The notes under the pieces are model-generated. The model was not told the DNA's origin. It was given only the letters and a program-made list of their open reading frames with translations, and did not search any database. A stretch of DNA of 64,000 bases from DATCJA01 sp963814955 (lineage in GTDB: Bacteria > Acidobacteriota > Vicinamibacteria > Vicinamibacterales > UBA2999). A program made the position numbers and the translations under genes. Shown piece after piece: positions 8,390 to 16,784 of the stretch; position 1 is the first letter of the stretch; each line of letters opens with the position of its first letter. The DNA is taken from NCBI GenBank assembly GCA_963814955.1, contig CAWFEX010000011.1, positions 62,001-126,000 on the forward strand. The letters are read 5' to 3'.

Positions 8390-9271
8390 ATGAGTAAAAA
8401 GTCGAAAGCACGGCGACCGTCGAGGATCCCAACCGAAACGCCGGTACTCCGGCCCGGGCCGAATTGGCCGCTGCTGGCCGTGAGCAGCCTGGGCATCGCC
8501 CTGACGGCGTACTTGTCGTGGGCTGCATTCAGTGGCGGCGCCGTGCAGGGATGTTCCGCCGGCGGAGGATGCGACGTCGTCCTCTCGAGCCGCTGGGCGA
8601 CACTTCTCGGCCTGCCGACCGCTTTCTGGGGACTGTTGGCCTACACGGGGCTGGCAGTCATCGCGTTCGTCCGCCGGGCCGACACACACTGGTCTTATGC
8701 CTGGACTGCCGCATTCTTCGGCGTCTGCTACAGCATCTACCTGACGGTGGTGTCCCTGACGATTCTCGATTCCGCGTGTCCGTACTGCCTGACGTCGCTC
8801 GGATTGATGACCGCCGCACTCGCGCTCGTGGTGTTGCAACGTCCTCCCGGGCAGGCGCACCGCTCGTGGGTGGGTCCAATCGCCAGTCGCGGCGCGCTCG
8901 CGGGCCTTGTGATTCTGATCCTTCACGCCAACTACGTCGCTCCGGGAGCCGCGCCCGCCGGGCCGGAAGATCCAATGACCCGTGCGCTGGCGGAGCACCT
9001 GAGTGACCAGGGCGCCTTGTTCTACGGCGCGTCGTGGTGTCCGCATTGTCAGGAGCAGAAGCTGCTCTTCGGGGCGTCGGCGAGCCGCCTGCCGTACATC
9101 GAATGCAGCCCCGCTGGACCCAATACCCCGCAGGCGCCGTCATGCAGCAGGGCTGGTGTGCAGAGCTATCCCACCTGGGTGATCAACGGCCGGGCGATCG
9201 CCGGGCAGGTGTTGACTCTGGCCCAACTCGCCGACGCCAGCGGATTTCCAGGGGCGGCCGACTTCAAGTAG
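8390..9271 (+). CDS. VKOR-thioredoxin fusion (disulfide-bond formation)
   Basis: This bacterial vitamin K epoxide reductase homolog reoxidises periplasmic thiol oxidases and passes electrons to quinone. A transmembrane helix (PLLAVSSLGIALTAYLSWAA) is followed by the loop cysteine pair in GCSAGGGCDVVLSS, two to three more helices, and the quinone-site motif CPYC within DSACPYCLTS (residues about 124-133). A linker leads to a C-terminal periplasmic thioredoxin-like domain with WCPHC near residue 215 and a cis-Pro region (SYPTWVINGR). Fused VKOR-Trx proteins replace DsbB/DsbA in Acidobacteria, cyanobacteria and actinobacteria. At 293 residues it is full length, and all redox cysteines are present. 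Confidence 0.93.
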   Translation: MSKKSKARRPSRIPTETPVLRPGPNWPLLAVSSLGIALTAYLSWAAFSGGAVQGCSAGGGCDVVLSSRWATLLGLPTAFWGLLAYTGLAVIAFVRRADTHWSYAWTAAFFGVCYSIYLTVVSLTILDSACPYCLTSLGLMTAALALVVLQRPPGQAHRSWVGPIASRGALAGLVILILHANYVAPGAAPAGPEDPMTRALAEHLSDQGALFYGASWCPHCQEQKLLFGASASRLPYIECSPAGPNTPQAPSCSRAGVQSYPTWVINGRAIAGQVLTLAQLADASGFPGAADFK

Positions 9272-9278
9272 CCGTAGT

Positions 9279-9298
9279 GCGCAGGCTCAAGCCTGCGC
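9279..9298. repeat. Intergenic palindrome, GCGCAGGC arms
   Basis: GCGCAGGC-TCAA-GCCTGCGC is a perfect 8-bp stem, 7 bp after the VKOR stop and 9 bp before the stop of the convergent 9308 gene. It could work as a bidirectional terminator, although no T-tract follows. Confidence 0.8.
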
Positions 9299-9307
9299 TC
9301 TGCGTGC

Positions 9308-10738
9308 TCAGTTCCGCTCGTACCACATCACGCGATCTCCGTCGCCGGAATCGGTGTATCCGACCTCGATCTCGCCGGCGAGAGTCATGGAAGTGGCTGG
9401 CAATTCGTGGATGAAGTTGTTGGAAAGCAGCAGACCGCCGCGCCGCAGCATCGTCGCCAGGTTGGCGACGGCCAGCGACTGTTCGAACACGTCGTAGTAG
9501 ACGAAGACGTTCGTTGCAATGATGAGATCGAAGTTCTCGCGTGCGTCGGCCTGCTCGATCCGTTGCAGCACGACATTCAGATCCTGCGCGGTGACGGACA
9601 TCACCACATCCGGCCGTACTTGCACCGCCCGAATACGGACATCGCCCGCATTCAGTGCCGCGGCAACGGCTTCCGCTGGCTCGCCAATCCTGTCGCCCAT
9701 CTGCTGCCAGTAGTCGACCAGCGGCTCGTTCCAGCGCTCGCTCATGTTCCGGGGCAGCGACAACACGTATCCGCCTCCGGCACGGGAACGTTGCTGCGCG
9801 GCCTGGAGATGATGGTTGACTCGGGCGCTCAGGTCGAACGTGATGACTTGCAGGTCATTCGGCGCCGCCAGTCCGAGCCGAATCAGCGAGTCGATCGTGG
9901 CAAACGGTTGAATGGTTTGAAGAGGATACGTATCGTAGCCGTCCTCCTTGTCCGTGAAGTCCAACCCCGGCCCCACGATCGCAACCCGTCGGACTGACGC
10001 TTCGGTGAGGATATGTTTTGCTTTGATGTCACCGAGCGCGCTCTCAATGGCGAAGCCGGGGAAGAGCGAGGTGTCCGACGAAAGCCCGCGGTCACGGTAG
10101 AGCGTCGAGTGCGTGGCAAGCGCCGCGAGCGGGTCAGCGAGTTGTTTCGCGGAAACGGTGGCGCGCTCATAGGCCTGACGCTCGGGGATCACTCGCGCGA
10201 TGATCGAGCCCAAATACAGTTTGGTCTGGCGCCTGCCTGCTGCGGTCGCCGGGTCGATGCCCGCACGGGTCACTACTTCGCGGACGAATAGGAGCCGTTC
10301 GTTGCCGGCTGGCGACGCCACTCGGGCCACCAGATCGTCGAGGCGTTGTTCAACCACCTTCGCGCCTTCGGTGTCCTCCAGCGACGCCACGACATCCGTC
10401 ACGCGCCGCGCCGTGGTGAACGTCGTGCCCAGCAGCAGAAAATTGAAGATCGAGTCTTCATCGCCATGGGCTATGCGCGCGCGGATTGCCTCGTCACGAC
10501 CGGAAACCCAGCTTGGCCACAATCGCGCCCGCTCGGCCGAACTCCTGCCCCTCAGTTCCGGCGGTAGGAGATCGTCTTTCAGCGCGTCGAGAATCGACCG
10601 CACATCAGCGTACGGAACGTTGATTCTGCGTGCAGCCGCATTGGCGTCGGCGGTTCGTTCGCTTACCTGGGCGTGACTTGGCAAGGCGGCCGCAGTCATC
10701 GAGAGGATGAGGCCGAGGTAGACGGCCAGCGCTTTCAT
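9308..10738 (-). CDS. Exported protein with SAM-methyltransferase-like C-terminal half
   Basis: The signal peptide is MKALAVYLGLILSMTAAALP with cleavage near SHAQ. The 476-residue protein has a helical N-terminal half containing an LGSIIARVIPERQAYERA block. The C-terminal half resembles a class I methyltransferase: RRVAIVGPGLDF (motif I-like), LQVITFDLSARV (motif II, acidic end) and FDLIIATNVFVYYD followed by MLRRGGLLLSNN (motifs IV-V). A methyltransferase outside the cytoplasm would have no obvious SAM source, so either the fold has been repurposed or the leader acts as an anchor. The in-frame ATG at 10795 is rejected because it buries the signal peptide. Confidence 0.68.
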   Translation of the reverse strand: MKALAVYLGLILSMTAAALPSHAQVSERTADANAAARRINVPYADVRSILDALKDDLLPPELRGRSSAERARLWPSWVSGRDEAIRARIAHGDEDSIFNFLLLGTTFTTARRVTDVVASLEDTEGAKVVEQRLDDLVARVASPAGNERLLFVREVVTRAGIDPATAAGRRQTKLYLGSIIARVIPERQAYERATVSAKQLADPLAALATHSTLYRDRGLSSDTSLFPGFAIESALGDIKAKHILTEASVRRVAIVGPGLDFTDKEDGYDTYPLQTIQPFATIDSLIRLGLAAPNDLQVITFDLSARVNHHLQAAQQRSRAGGGYVLSLPRNMSERWNEPLVDYWQQMGDRIGEPAEAVAAALNAGDVRIRAVQVRPDVVMSVTAQDLNVVLQRIEQADARENFDLIIATNVFVYYDVFEQSLAVANLATMLRRGGLLLSNNFIHELPATSMTLAGEIEVGYTDSGDGDRVMWYERN

Positions 10739-10804
10739 GGGCCAGCCATCAGTGTGAGAAAGGCCCGCCGACGACGATCGAGGGCGGGCCCGCACAATCG
10801 CGAA

Positions 10805-13665
10805 TCAGAATGTGAACCGGAATCCCAGTTGCACCATGCGCGGCTGATACGCAAGACCAACATTCTGAACCGGCTTTCCATAGTTCGGATTGCTTTCAGC
10901 GGTCGTATAAGAGCCGTAGTTCGCGCGATTGAACAGGTTGAACACTTCAACAATTCCATCCACTCCCGTACGGCCCGGGAGCCTCACGTGTTGCAGGATC
11001 CGGAGATCCACCCGGTGAAGCGAGTCTCCCACGAGGCTGTTCCGCGGAACAATGGTGCCCGCCTGCGGGCCAGCCGTGCGCAGTCTGGGACGATCGCCGC
11101 CGCCGTAGGTGGTTGCGACGCGCTGACCCGATCCGAAGAAGTAGAGGCCGCTCAACTGCAGGCCGCGTCCCACATCCCAGATGCCGTTGGCGACGGCGCG
11201 GTGGCGCTGGTCCGTGACGCCCAACGAGTACCTGTCTTCCGAGATCCTCGACCAGGTTGATCTGTGGGGCCGGTGACGGGGTACCGTCCCAGAAGGCCGA
11301 CAGGGTGTACGTTCCTGAAAGTTGCCACCGCTGATTGAAGCGCTTGGTGAATGCCGTCTGCAGCGCGTGATAGTTCGACCATCCCTGCGAGTGATATGCG
11401 TTCACCGTTCCCCAATCGGGACGCACGGCCAGCGCAGCGTTCGTAGAGGGATTCAGCACTCCGGTGACCGGGTCGTAGGTCAAATTGATGTTCATCTGGA
11501 AGAGCTCGGCCCGACTGGCGTTGTAGACGTAGTCGGCTTCCACGCCCATGTCCGATCTGAGCTGGCGCTGGAAGCCGATCGAAGTCTGGTAGCTGTAGGG
11601 GACCTGCAGTCCAGGCGTGGCAATCTGCGAAACGGACTTCCGAAGACCTGGAATCAGCAGCGCCTGTTCGTAAGTCGGCTGACCCCTTCCATTCCATGGG
11701 TCGGCCGAAAAGTTCGCCCGGCCGTCGTACGCAACCTGCGCATTGATTTCGCCCGTTCCGTAGCGTTCCGTCCACGAGGAGACCTGATCGGACACATCAG
11801 CGAAGTACTTGCCGCTCCCGCCGCGAATGACCGTGCGGTCGTTCAGCGCGTAGGCGAAACCAAACCGCGGCCCGAACCTGTCCTTCTCGATGGGCCGGCC
11901 GGCCTGCACCCAGGGTCCCACACCTCGCCGTTCGGCGAACTGGCCCTTGCTGATGTCGTAACGGAGTCCTAGATTCACAGTCAAACGCGATGTGACCTGC
12001 CAATCGTCCTGAATCCAGGCGGCCACGATCTCCTTGGGGGTCTTCTGCTCGAACCCCACTGCCGAAATGCCGACCTGGTAGAACCTCACGAGACCGAGCG
12101 CTGCCAGATTCCAGGTGGATACGTCCATGATGTCCGGAAACAACTGCTCGAGATCGGCCGGTGGCAGCCGGTTGCCGGCGTCTATCGTCCCCATGCAATT
12201 GGTGCACTGGAAGTACGGACCCCACTGGTGAAGCCATTCGCCGCCGATCTTCGTGGTGTGCTGTCCGCGCGCCGCGAACCTCGTCGTGTAGTCATTTCGC
12301 AGCGAGGTACTGGACCTGGCCATTGTTCTGCGGCGCATTGGCGTGTGCCTGCCCGATGCGAAAGCCGCTGAAGAGAATGATGGGCGCGCCGTACCCGACA
12401 TAGGCCTCGTCGGGAAAACTTGCGTTGCCAGGGTTGTTGGCGAACCGCGCGCTCGGAATCGCCTCGAACGCGAAGTCGTTGTAGCCGACCTTGAGCTCGT
12501 TGACCGCACGCGTGCCGAGAATTTTCGTCAGCGACACGAACCACTGGTTCGCGGGACGTGCCGTCGACTCTGACGAGGACGGCGTTTGGACGGCACCGCC
12601 AGTGTAGCGAGGATCATACTGGTTGAACCACCGCGACGTGTTGGCGCGTGCCATGAGGCGCGTCTGCACGTTGAACTGAATATCCACGCGTGCGCTGGTT
12701 TTTGGATCCGTGCGCTTGCCCGTGAGGTCCTGGTTGAAGCTCGGATACGGGGTCGTATAAATCTGGGTTGACGGCTCCCGTTCGTACTCGTAGCTGCCAA
12801 AGAAATGGATCCGATTCCTCACGATGGGTCCGCCAAAAGTCAGGCTGACCTGCTGGTTCTCGTATGGGAGCACGCGATTGACGATGAAATCCCGGGCGTT
12901 CATCCGGTCATGCCGGAAATAGCTCGCCGCGGAACCCGCGAACGTATTTGTTCCCGATTTCGTGACCGCATTGACCTGCACTCCCGCCGAGCGACCCTGC
13001 GTGGCATCAAAGCGGTTCGAAACGAACTCGAACTCAGCGATGGAATCGCGAGCGTAGTGCGGTTGGCCAAAGCCCGTTGCCGAAATCGTGGACGTGACCT
13101 GCTGACCGTCGACGTTCAGCTGCGACGTGCCCACCGACGCCCTGGGCATCAAGTCATCGCTGTTCACGGTGTTGACCCGGCTGCCCGCGGCCAGCATGGT
13201 GAGATCGAGCCAGTTCCGTCCGTTGATCGGCAGCTCGGAAAGCTGACGCGGATCGATGTTGCTGGCCTGGCTCGAACTCGTTGTTTCAATGAGCGGTGCA
13301 GCGGCGGATACGGTGATGGCCTCCTGCTGCAGCGTCGCGAGGTTCATCTGGAGGTTGACGACGATTCGCTGTCCGACCAGTACTTCCAGACCGGTGCGGG
13401 TAACGCTGGAGAACCCTTCGAGTTGAGCGACGATTTGGTAAATCCCCGTTCGTAAGGGGATCTGGAAGACGCCGCTTCCGTCGGTCACGGCGACGAAGCT
13501 GTTCCCGGTCGCCTCGTGAACTGCGGTGATGGTCGCGCCGGGTAAGACTCCTCCGGTGCTATCGGTCACCGTACCTGTCAAGGTGGCGTCTTGTGCCGAA
13601 CCAACGATCGGCAGTGCCACAATCATGACAACGCCAACCAGCCACGTGACACGATCGCATCTCAT
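10805..13665 (-). pseudogene. TonB-dependent receptor 1 (Oar-like), frame broken twice
   Basis: This is an outer-membrane transporter of the carboxypeptidase-regulatory/plug type. ATG 13665 (AGGAGA upstream) gives a leader (VTWLVGVVMIVALPIVGSAQ), a CarboxypepD_reg-like domain (TLTGTVTDSTGGVLPGATI, about residues 25-110), a plug (LPINGRNWLDLTMLAAGSR) and barrel strands (SLTFGGPIVRNRIHFFGSYE). One extra base near 12303 breaks GQVQYL from LRNDYTTRFAARGQ, and the second frame continues to near 11240. A further extra base there moves to the final frame (SEDRYSLGVTDQRHRAVA), ending LGFRFTF with the C-terminal Phe needed for barrel assembly. Fragment frames are 12292-13665, 11240-12509 and 10805-11250. 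Restored length is about 950 residues, full for the family. Confidence 0.85.
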
Positions 13666-13845
13666 GTTGGCTTCTCTCCTCACACAACTCAAACAGAACG
13701 CCGGACGGGAGGACGAAGGGGAGACCGTTGCGGATCGGACAAGTGCGCGCATCGTAGGGACGATTCGCCTCGAGTGTCAAGGAAACAGTGACTCCCTCTT
13801 TCGAATCTCCGAGAATGATGGGTTGACGCAATCGCCACTTTCACT

Positions 13846-13854
13846 TGTGATAAT
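13846..13854 (+). promoter_or_regulatory. Putative extended -10 promoter for the O-methyltransferase
   Basis: TGTGATAAT fits an extended -10 (TG-n-TATAAT with one mismatch). A TTGACG at 13823-13828 lies 20 bp upstream, slightly too far for a normal -35. Transcription would begin near 13861, giving a leader of about 26 nt before the TTG start. Confidence 0.4.
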
Positions 13855-13886
13855 GAGCGTACGGCTCCAACCCAGGGGGAATCACA

Positions 13887-14930
13887 TTGGCTCAAGTCAC
13901 ATCGCCAGTAAACACACCGCCTGACGAGGCGGCGATCCAGCAGATTTTTCAGCTCACCACCGGCTTCATGGTATCCGCCGCTCTCGGTGTGGTCGCGCAA
14001 CTCGGCGTCGCCGATCACCTCGCGGATGGACCGCGGTCGACACCTGACCTCGCGGCGCGGACCGGCGCCAACGAGGACGCGCTCTATCGCGTGCTTCGGG
14101 CGCTCTCCACGACCGGCATATTCACTGAGACCTCTTCACGTACGTTTGCGCTGACACCCTCCGGCGCCCTGCTGCGGTCGAACGTACCAGGCAGCATGAG
14201 GGACATGGTGCTCTGGCTATGCGACTCGTTTCACTTCCGCGTCTATGCGGAGATGGCCCACTCGGTCCGGACGGGCGAGACGCTCGGCGACAAGCTGCTG
14301 GGAATGCCGGTCTTCGAGTACTTGCAGCACAACCCGGAGCTTGCCGCCCGCTTCAACAACGCGATGACGAACTTCAGCGCCGGCATCGCGCCCGCTGTGC
14401 TCGAGGCGTATGACTTCGGCGGCATCGACGTACTGGTGGATGTGGCCGGCGGCCACGGCATGCTGCTGGCCTCTGTTCTTCGGAAGTACCCGAGTATGCG
14501 AGGGATCCTGTTTGACGTGGAGCACGTCATTGCCGGCGCGAAGGCCCCTGAGGCGCTTGGTGTCGCCGATCGGTGCGATAAAGTCTCGGGCGACTTCTTC
14601 AAGGCTGTCCCGCGCGGCGGCGACGCCTACGTTTTGAAATCCATCATTCACGACTGGGACGACCAGAAGGCGGGCGCGATCCTGCGGAACACCCACGCCG
14701 CGCTCGAGGGTAAGCCGAACGGGAAAGTGCTCCTCGTCGAAGCGGTGATCAAGCCGGGTAACGAGCCCGATTTGTCGAAACTGGGAGACCTGGAGATGAT
14801 GCTGCTGCCCGGAGGCCGCGAGCGCACCGAAGCGGAGTTCGCCGCGCTCTTCGCGCGCAATGGATTTCAGCTCACACGTGTTGTTCCCACGCATGCGCCG
14901 CTATGGGTGGTGGAAGCGCAGGTCCGATGA
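13887..14930 (+). CDS. Class I O-methyltransferase, plant/hydroxyneurosporene type
   Basis: The 347-residue SAM-dependent O-methyltransferase has an N-terminal winged-helix dimerisation domain (residues about 15-95; VAQLGVADHLADGP, LYRVLRALSTTGIF) and a Rossmann domain with motif I VLVDVAGGHGMLL near 180, FDVEHVI near 205, and the catalytic His-Asp in SIIHDWDD near 252. ERTEAEFAALFARNGF is the usual C-terminal signature. The family methylates hydroxyls on carotenoids, polyketides and phenolics; the substrate is unknown. The start is TTG 13887, supported by AGGGGGA 6 nt upstream; no ATG fits near it. Confidence 0.9.
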   Translation: MAQVTSPVNTPPDEAAIQQIFQLTTGFMVSAALGVVAQLGVADHLADGPRSTPDLAARTGANEDALYRVLRALSTTGIFTETSSRTFALTPSGALLRSNVPGSMRDMVLWLCDSFHFRVYAEMAHSVRTGETLGDKLLGMPVFEYLQHNPELAARFNNAMTNFSAGIAPAVLEAYDFGGIDVLVDVAGGHGMLLASVLRKYPSMRGILFDVEHVIAGAKAPEALGVADRCDKVSGDFFKAVPRGGDAYVLKSIIHDWDDQKAGAILRNTHAALEGKPNGKVLLVEAVIKPGNEPDLSKLGDLEMMLLPGGRERTEAEFAALFARNGFQLTRVVPTHAPLWVVEAQVR

Positions 14931-14940
14931 GGAAAGATGC

Positions 14941-14968
14941 GTAGTGTCCGGCTGAAGCCGGACACTAC
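14941..14968. repeat. Intergenic palindrome, GTAGTGTCCGGC arms
   Basis: GTAGTGTCCGGC-TGAA-GCCGGACACTAC is a perfect 12-bp stem with a 4-nt loop. It lies 10 bp after the O-methyltransferase stop and 9 bp before the stop of the convergent gene at 14978. It has the same arms as the 5736/5772 units. Confidence 0.87.
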
Positions 14969-14977
14969 GGACTCAAT

Positions 14978-16147
14978 CTAGTGCACGTGCGAGCGCACTC
15001 CAATCGGGCGGTATCGAAAGAAGAGATGAAACGAGACTGGCGCTCCGTAGCTGTCACTCAGGTTTGACGGCACGCGATACACGGAAACGTCGCCTCCAAT
15101 CCCGAAGCTTCCTCGCATGTATTGGACGGCGTCGAACACATAACCTCCTGTCAATACGCCGACCCGCGACAGAGGGTGGTAGTGCAGGATGCCGGCTGGA
15201 TGGCGTCCGCCCGCATTCAGAATGTCTTTCGTCGTCAGCTCGACTCGACTGTACCAGGCGTGCTGCGGGTGGGGTCGGAGCGTTGCCTCCAGCAGGTAGG
15301 CATCGAGAGTTCCGTGAATCTCGCGGTTCTGACCCCAGACGGCCAGGGCGGCAAGACGCCCGTCCGCCTGCGAAAACCCGACTGACGCGGTAAGCCGCGT
15401 CACGTCCGCGAACGGATGGGTCCACTCGGGGGTGGTCAGATGAGCGGCGCTGAATTGAGCGTCCCAGCCACGTCCTCTCCACGACAGACGGCCCGAATAC
15501 GAATCGAGCGACCCGAAATCGATGTCCTTGCGGTTTTCGTCGGGCTCGGCCCCGCGAAACCACGATCCTTCCAGCATGAAGCCGCTTCGTTCGACCCCCG
15601 CAGTGACGACGCCGTGGGTGATGTGGGTTGCGTCCATCTGGTGGTGGCCGAGGGGCGCAGCGGGATTCTCCGCCGCCGAAGGGCGGTGCATGAATACGGG
15701 CGGGCCGATCGCCGGTGCCCCCACCGGTGCCAATTCCGCAAACATTCGAGTCGAACCCAGCGGCCGTGCCCAGATCATGCTGAGACCCATGAACAAGTCG
15801 TGCGGGTGCTGATAGTCAATGAGCGGCGCCTGCCGATAGGTCTCACCGGTCTGGAAGACCTGAGGGGAGCCGAGCGGCTGAACGGTGAACGGTTCCAGCG
15901 ACACCATCGCGTGCAGGCGCAGCGGCCCGCCGAGGACCTGACGCTCGCCGCCGCCCATGAACCAGTTCTGCGATTCGATCCGCTGAAAGTCGCGGAATTT
16001 GCGTCGCTGGTAGTTCCAGCCCCCGAAGACCCTCGCGTCCCAGGACCACGTCCAGGTCGACGTCGCTGAATCGGGGGGATGCACGTGTTCGGCCTGGCCC
16101 TCGAGGCTGGCGACCGCGAGCGGCCAGAGTGCGAGTACGAGCAGCAC
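14978..16147 (-). CDS. Exported His-rich outer-membrane protein of metal-resistance type
   Basis: About 389 residues. A GTG at 16147 begins a short leader (LLVLALWPLAVASLEGQA), followed by HVHPPD. Characteristic blocks are QNWFMGGGERQ, DYQHPHDLFMGLS, FMHRPSAAENPA, PLGHHQMDATHITHGVVT, AGVERSGFMLEGSWFRGAEP and DSYSGRLSWRG. I recognise this as an uncharacterised family often found in copper/heavy-metal gene groups, probably a beta-barrel ending SFHLFFRYRP. The frame is open to 16327, but the perfect palindrome at 16193-16221 lies in that stretch, so a downstream start is required. The exact start is uncertain. Confidence 0.68.
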   Translation of the reverse strand: MLLVLALWPLAVASLEGQAEHVHPPDSATSTWTWSWDARVFGGWNYQRRKFRDFQRIESQNWFMGGGERQVLGGPLRLHAMVSLEPFTVQPLGSPQVFQTGETYRQAPLIDYQHPHDLFMGLSMIWARPLGSTRMFAELAPVGAPAIGPPVFMHRPSAAENPAAPLGHHQMDATHITHGVVTAGVERSGFMLEGSWFRGAEPDENRKDIDFGSLDSYSGRLSWRGRGWDAQFSAAHLTTPEWTHPFADVTRLTASVGFSQADGRLAALAVWGQNREIHGTLDAYLLEATLRPHPQHAWYSRVELTTKDILNAGGRHPAGILHYHPLSRVGVLTGGYVFDAVQYMRGSFGIGGDVSVYRVPSNLSDSYGAPVSFHLFFRYRPIGVRSHVH

Positions 16148-16192
16148 ACGACATCGCGCGCGAATAGGCGGAGAACCGGTTTTACAACCGAC

Positions 16193-16221
16193 GCCGGGCG
16201 GGCCTTCACGGCCCGCCCGGC
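16193..16221. repeat. Intergenic palindrome, GCCGGGCGGGCC arms
   Basis: GCCGGGCGGGCC-TTCAC-GGCCCGCCCGGC is a perfect 12-bp stem between two minus-strand genes. The adjoining 16225-16300 segment (GGCGAGTCTCGCC, GCGGAGGCGG) looks like a decayed further copy. Confidence 0.85.
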
Positions 16222-16337
16222 GCGACGTAACCGCCTTCGCTCTTCGCGCTATGGCGAGTCTCGCCGAAGCTTTGCGGAGGCGGAAGCCGCGCCCTGTGTG
16301 AGTTGTGAAACCGCTTGTGCGCATCATCGACCGATAG

Positions 16338-16718
16338 TCAGCGGATTGTAATGCTGCCGGTGAGCAGTTGCGTCGCCTCGGACAACTCGTCGTGATAGGT
16401 GCAGGTCCTCGATTCCCGGAGCGCGCCGGTTGCTTTCACCTGGCCCGGGACGAGAAGGCCGACTTCATTGATTGGCGGACAGTCGGTGTGAGTGTCGACT
16501 GGATTCGACGCGATTGAGTGCGGCCGATCGTCAAAGTTCTGAAACCTGACGCGGCCGCCGGCCGCGACGAGGACGTTCGGTGGCTCGAAACCTCTGGCTG
16601 TGACGTTGACGATCGGTTCCGACGGGGCCGCGTCAGGACCCGCGGCCGGTCCGCCACCGCCGCCGCAGGCTGTCGCGAAGAACAGGATCGAACAGAGGGC
16701 CGCCTTGCGCTGTGCCAA
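16338..16718 (-). CDS. Cupredoxin (plastocyanin-like) lipoprotein
   Basis: This 126-residue lipoprotein has its lipobox in LFFATAC followed by a Gly-rich linker. The remainder is a small Greek-key domain: NVTARGFEPPNVLVAAGGRVRFQN, residues about 38-60 (split here as NVTARGFEPP and VLVAAGGRVRFQN). The candidate type-1 copper ligands are His in DDRPHSIAS near 66 and Cys and His in RTCTYHDEL near 105-110. The usual axial Met is not obvious. The role is probably periplasmic or outer-membrane electron transfer or copper binding. It lies between the His-rich outer-membrane protein and TonB receptor 2 in the same orientation, supporting a metal-handling locus. Confidence 0.75.
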   Translation of the reverse strand: MAQRKAALCSILFFATACGGGGGPAAGPDAAPSEPIVNVTARGFEPPNVLVAAGGRVRFQNFDDRPHSIASNPVDTHTDCPPINEVGLLVPGQVKATGALRESRTCTYHDELSEATQLLTGSITIR

Positions 16719-16735
16719 GACGCCGAGATGATAGC

Positions 16736-16765
16736 GTAGAGCGCAGGCTTAAGCCTGCGCTCTAC
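16736..16765. repeat. Intergenic palindrome, GTAGAGCGCAGGC arms
   Basis: This is a perfect 30-bp palindrome with arms GTAGAGCGCAGGC around TTAA. It lies 17 bp upstream of the cupredoxin start and 19 bp after the stop of TonB receptor 2. The core arms are the same as at 9279 and 31169. Confidence 0.88.
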
Positions 16766-16784
16766 ACGGTTCGCGTCAGAATGT

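Noticed and set aside
16225..16327. Upstream extension of the His-rich outer-membrane protein
   Set aside because: It would translate a perfect 12-bp palindrome and a decayed repeat; a signal peptide begins near 16147.
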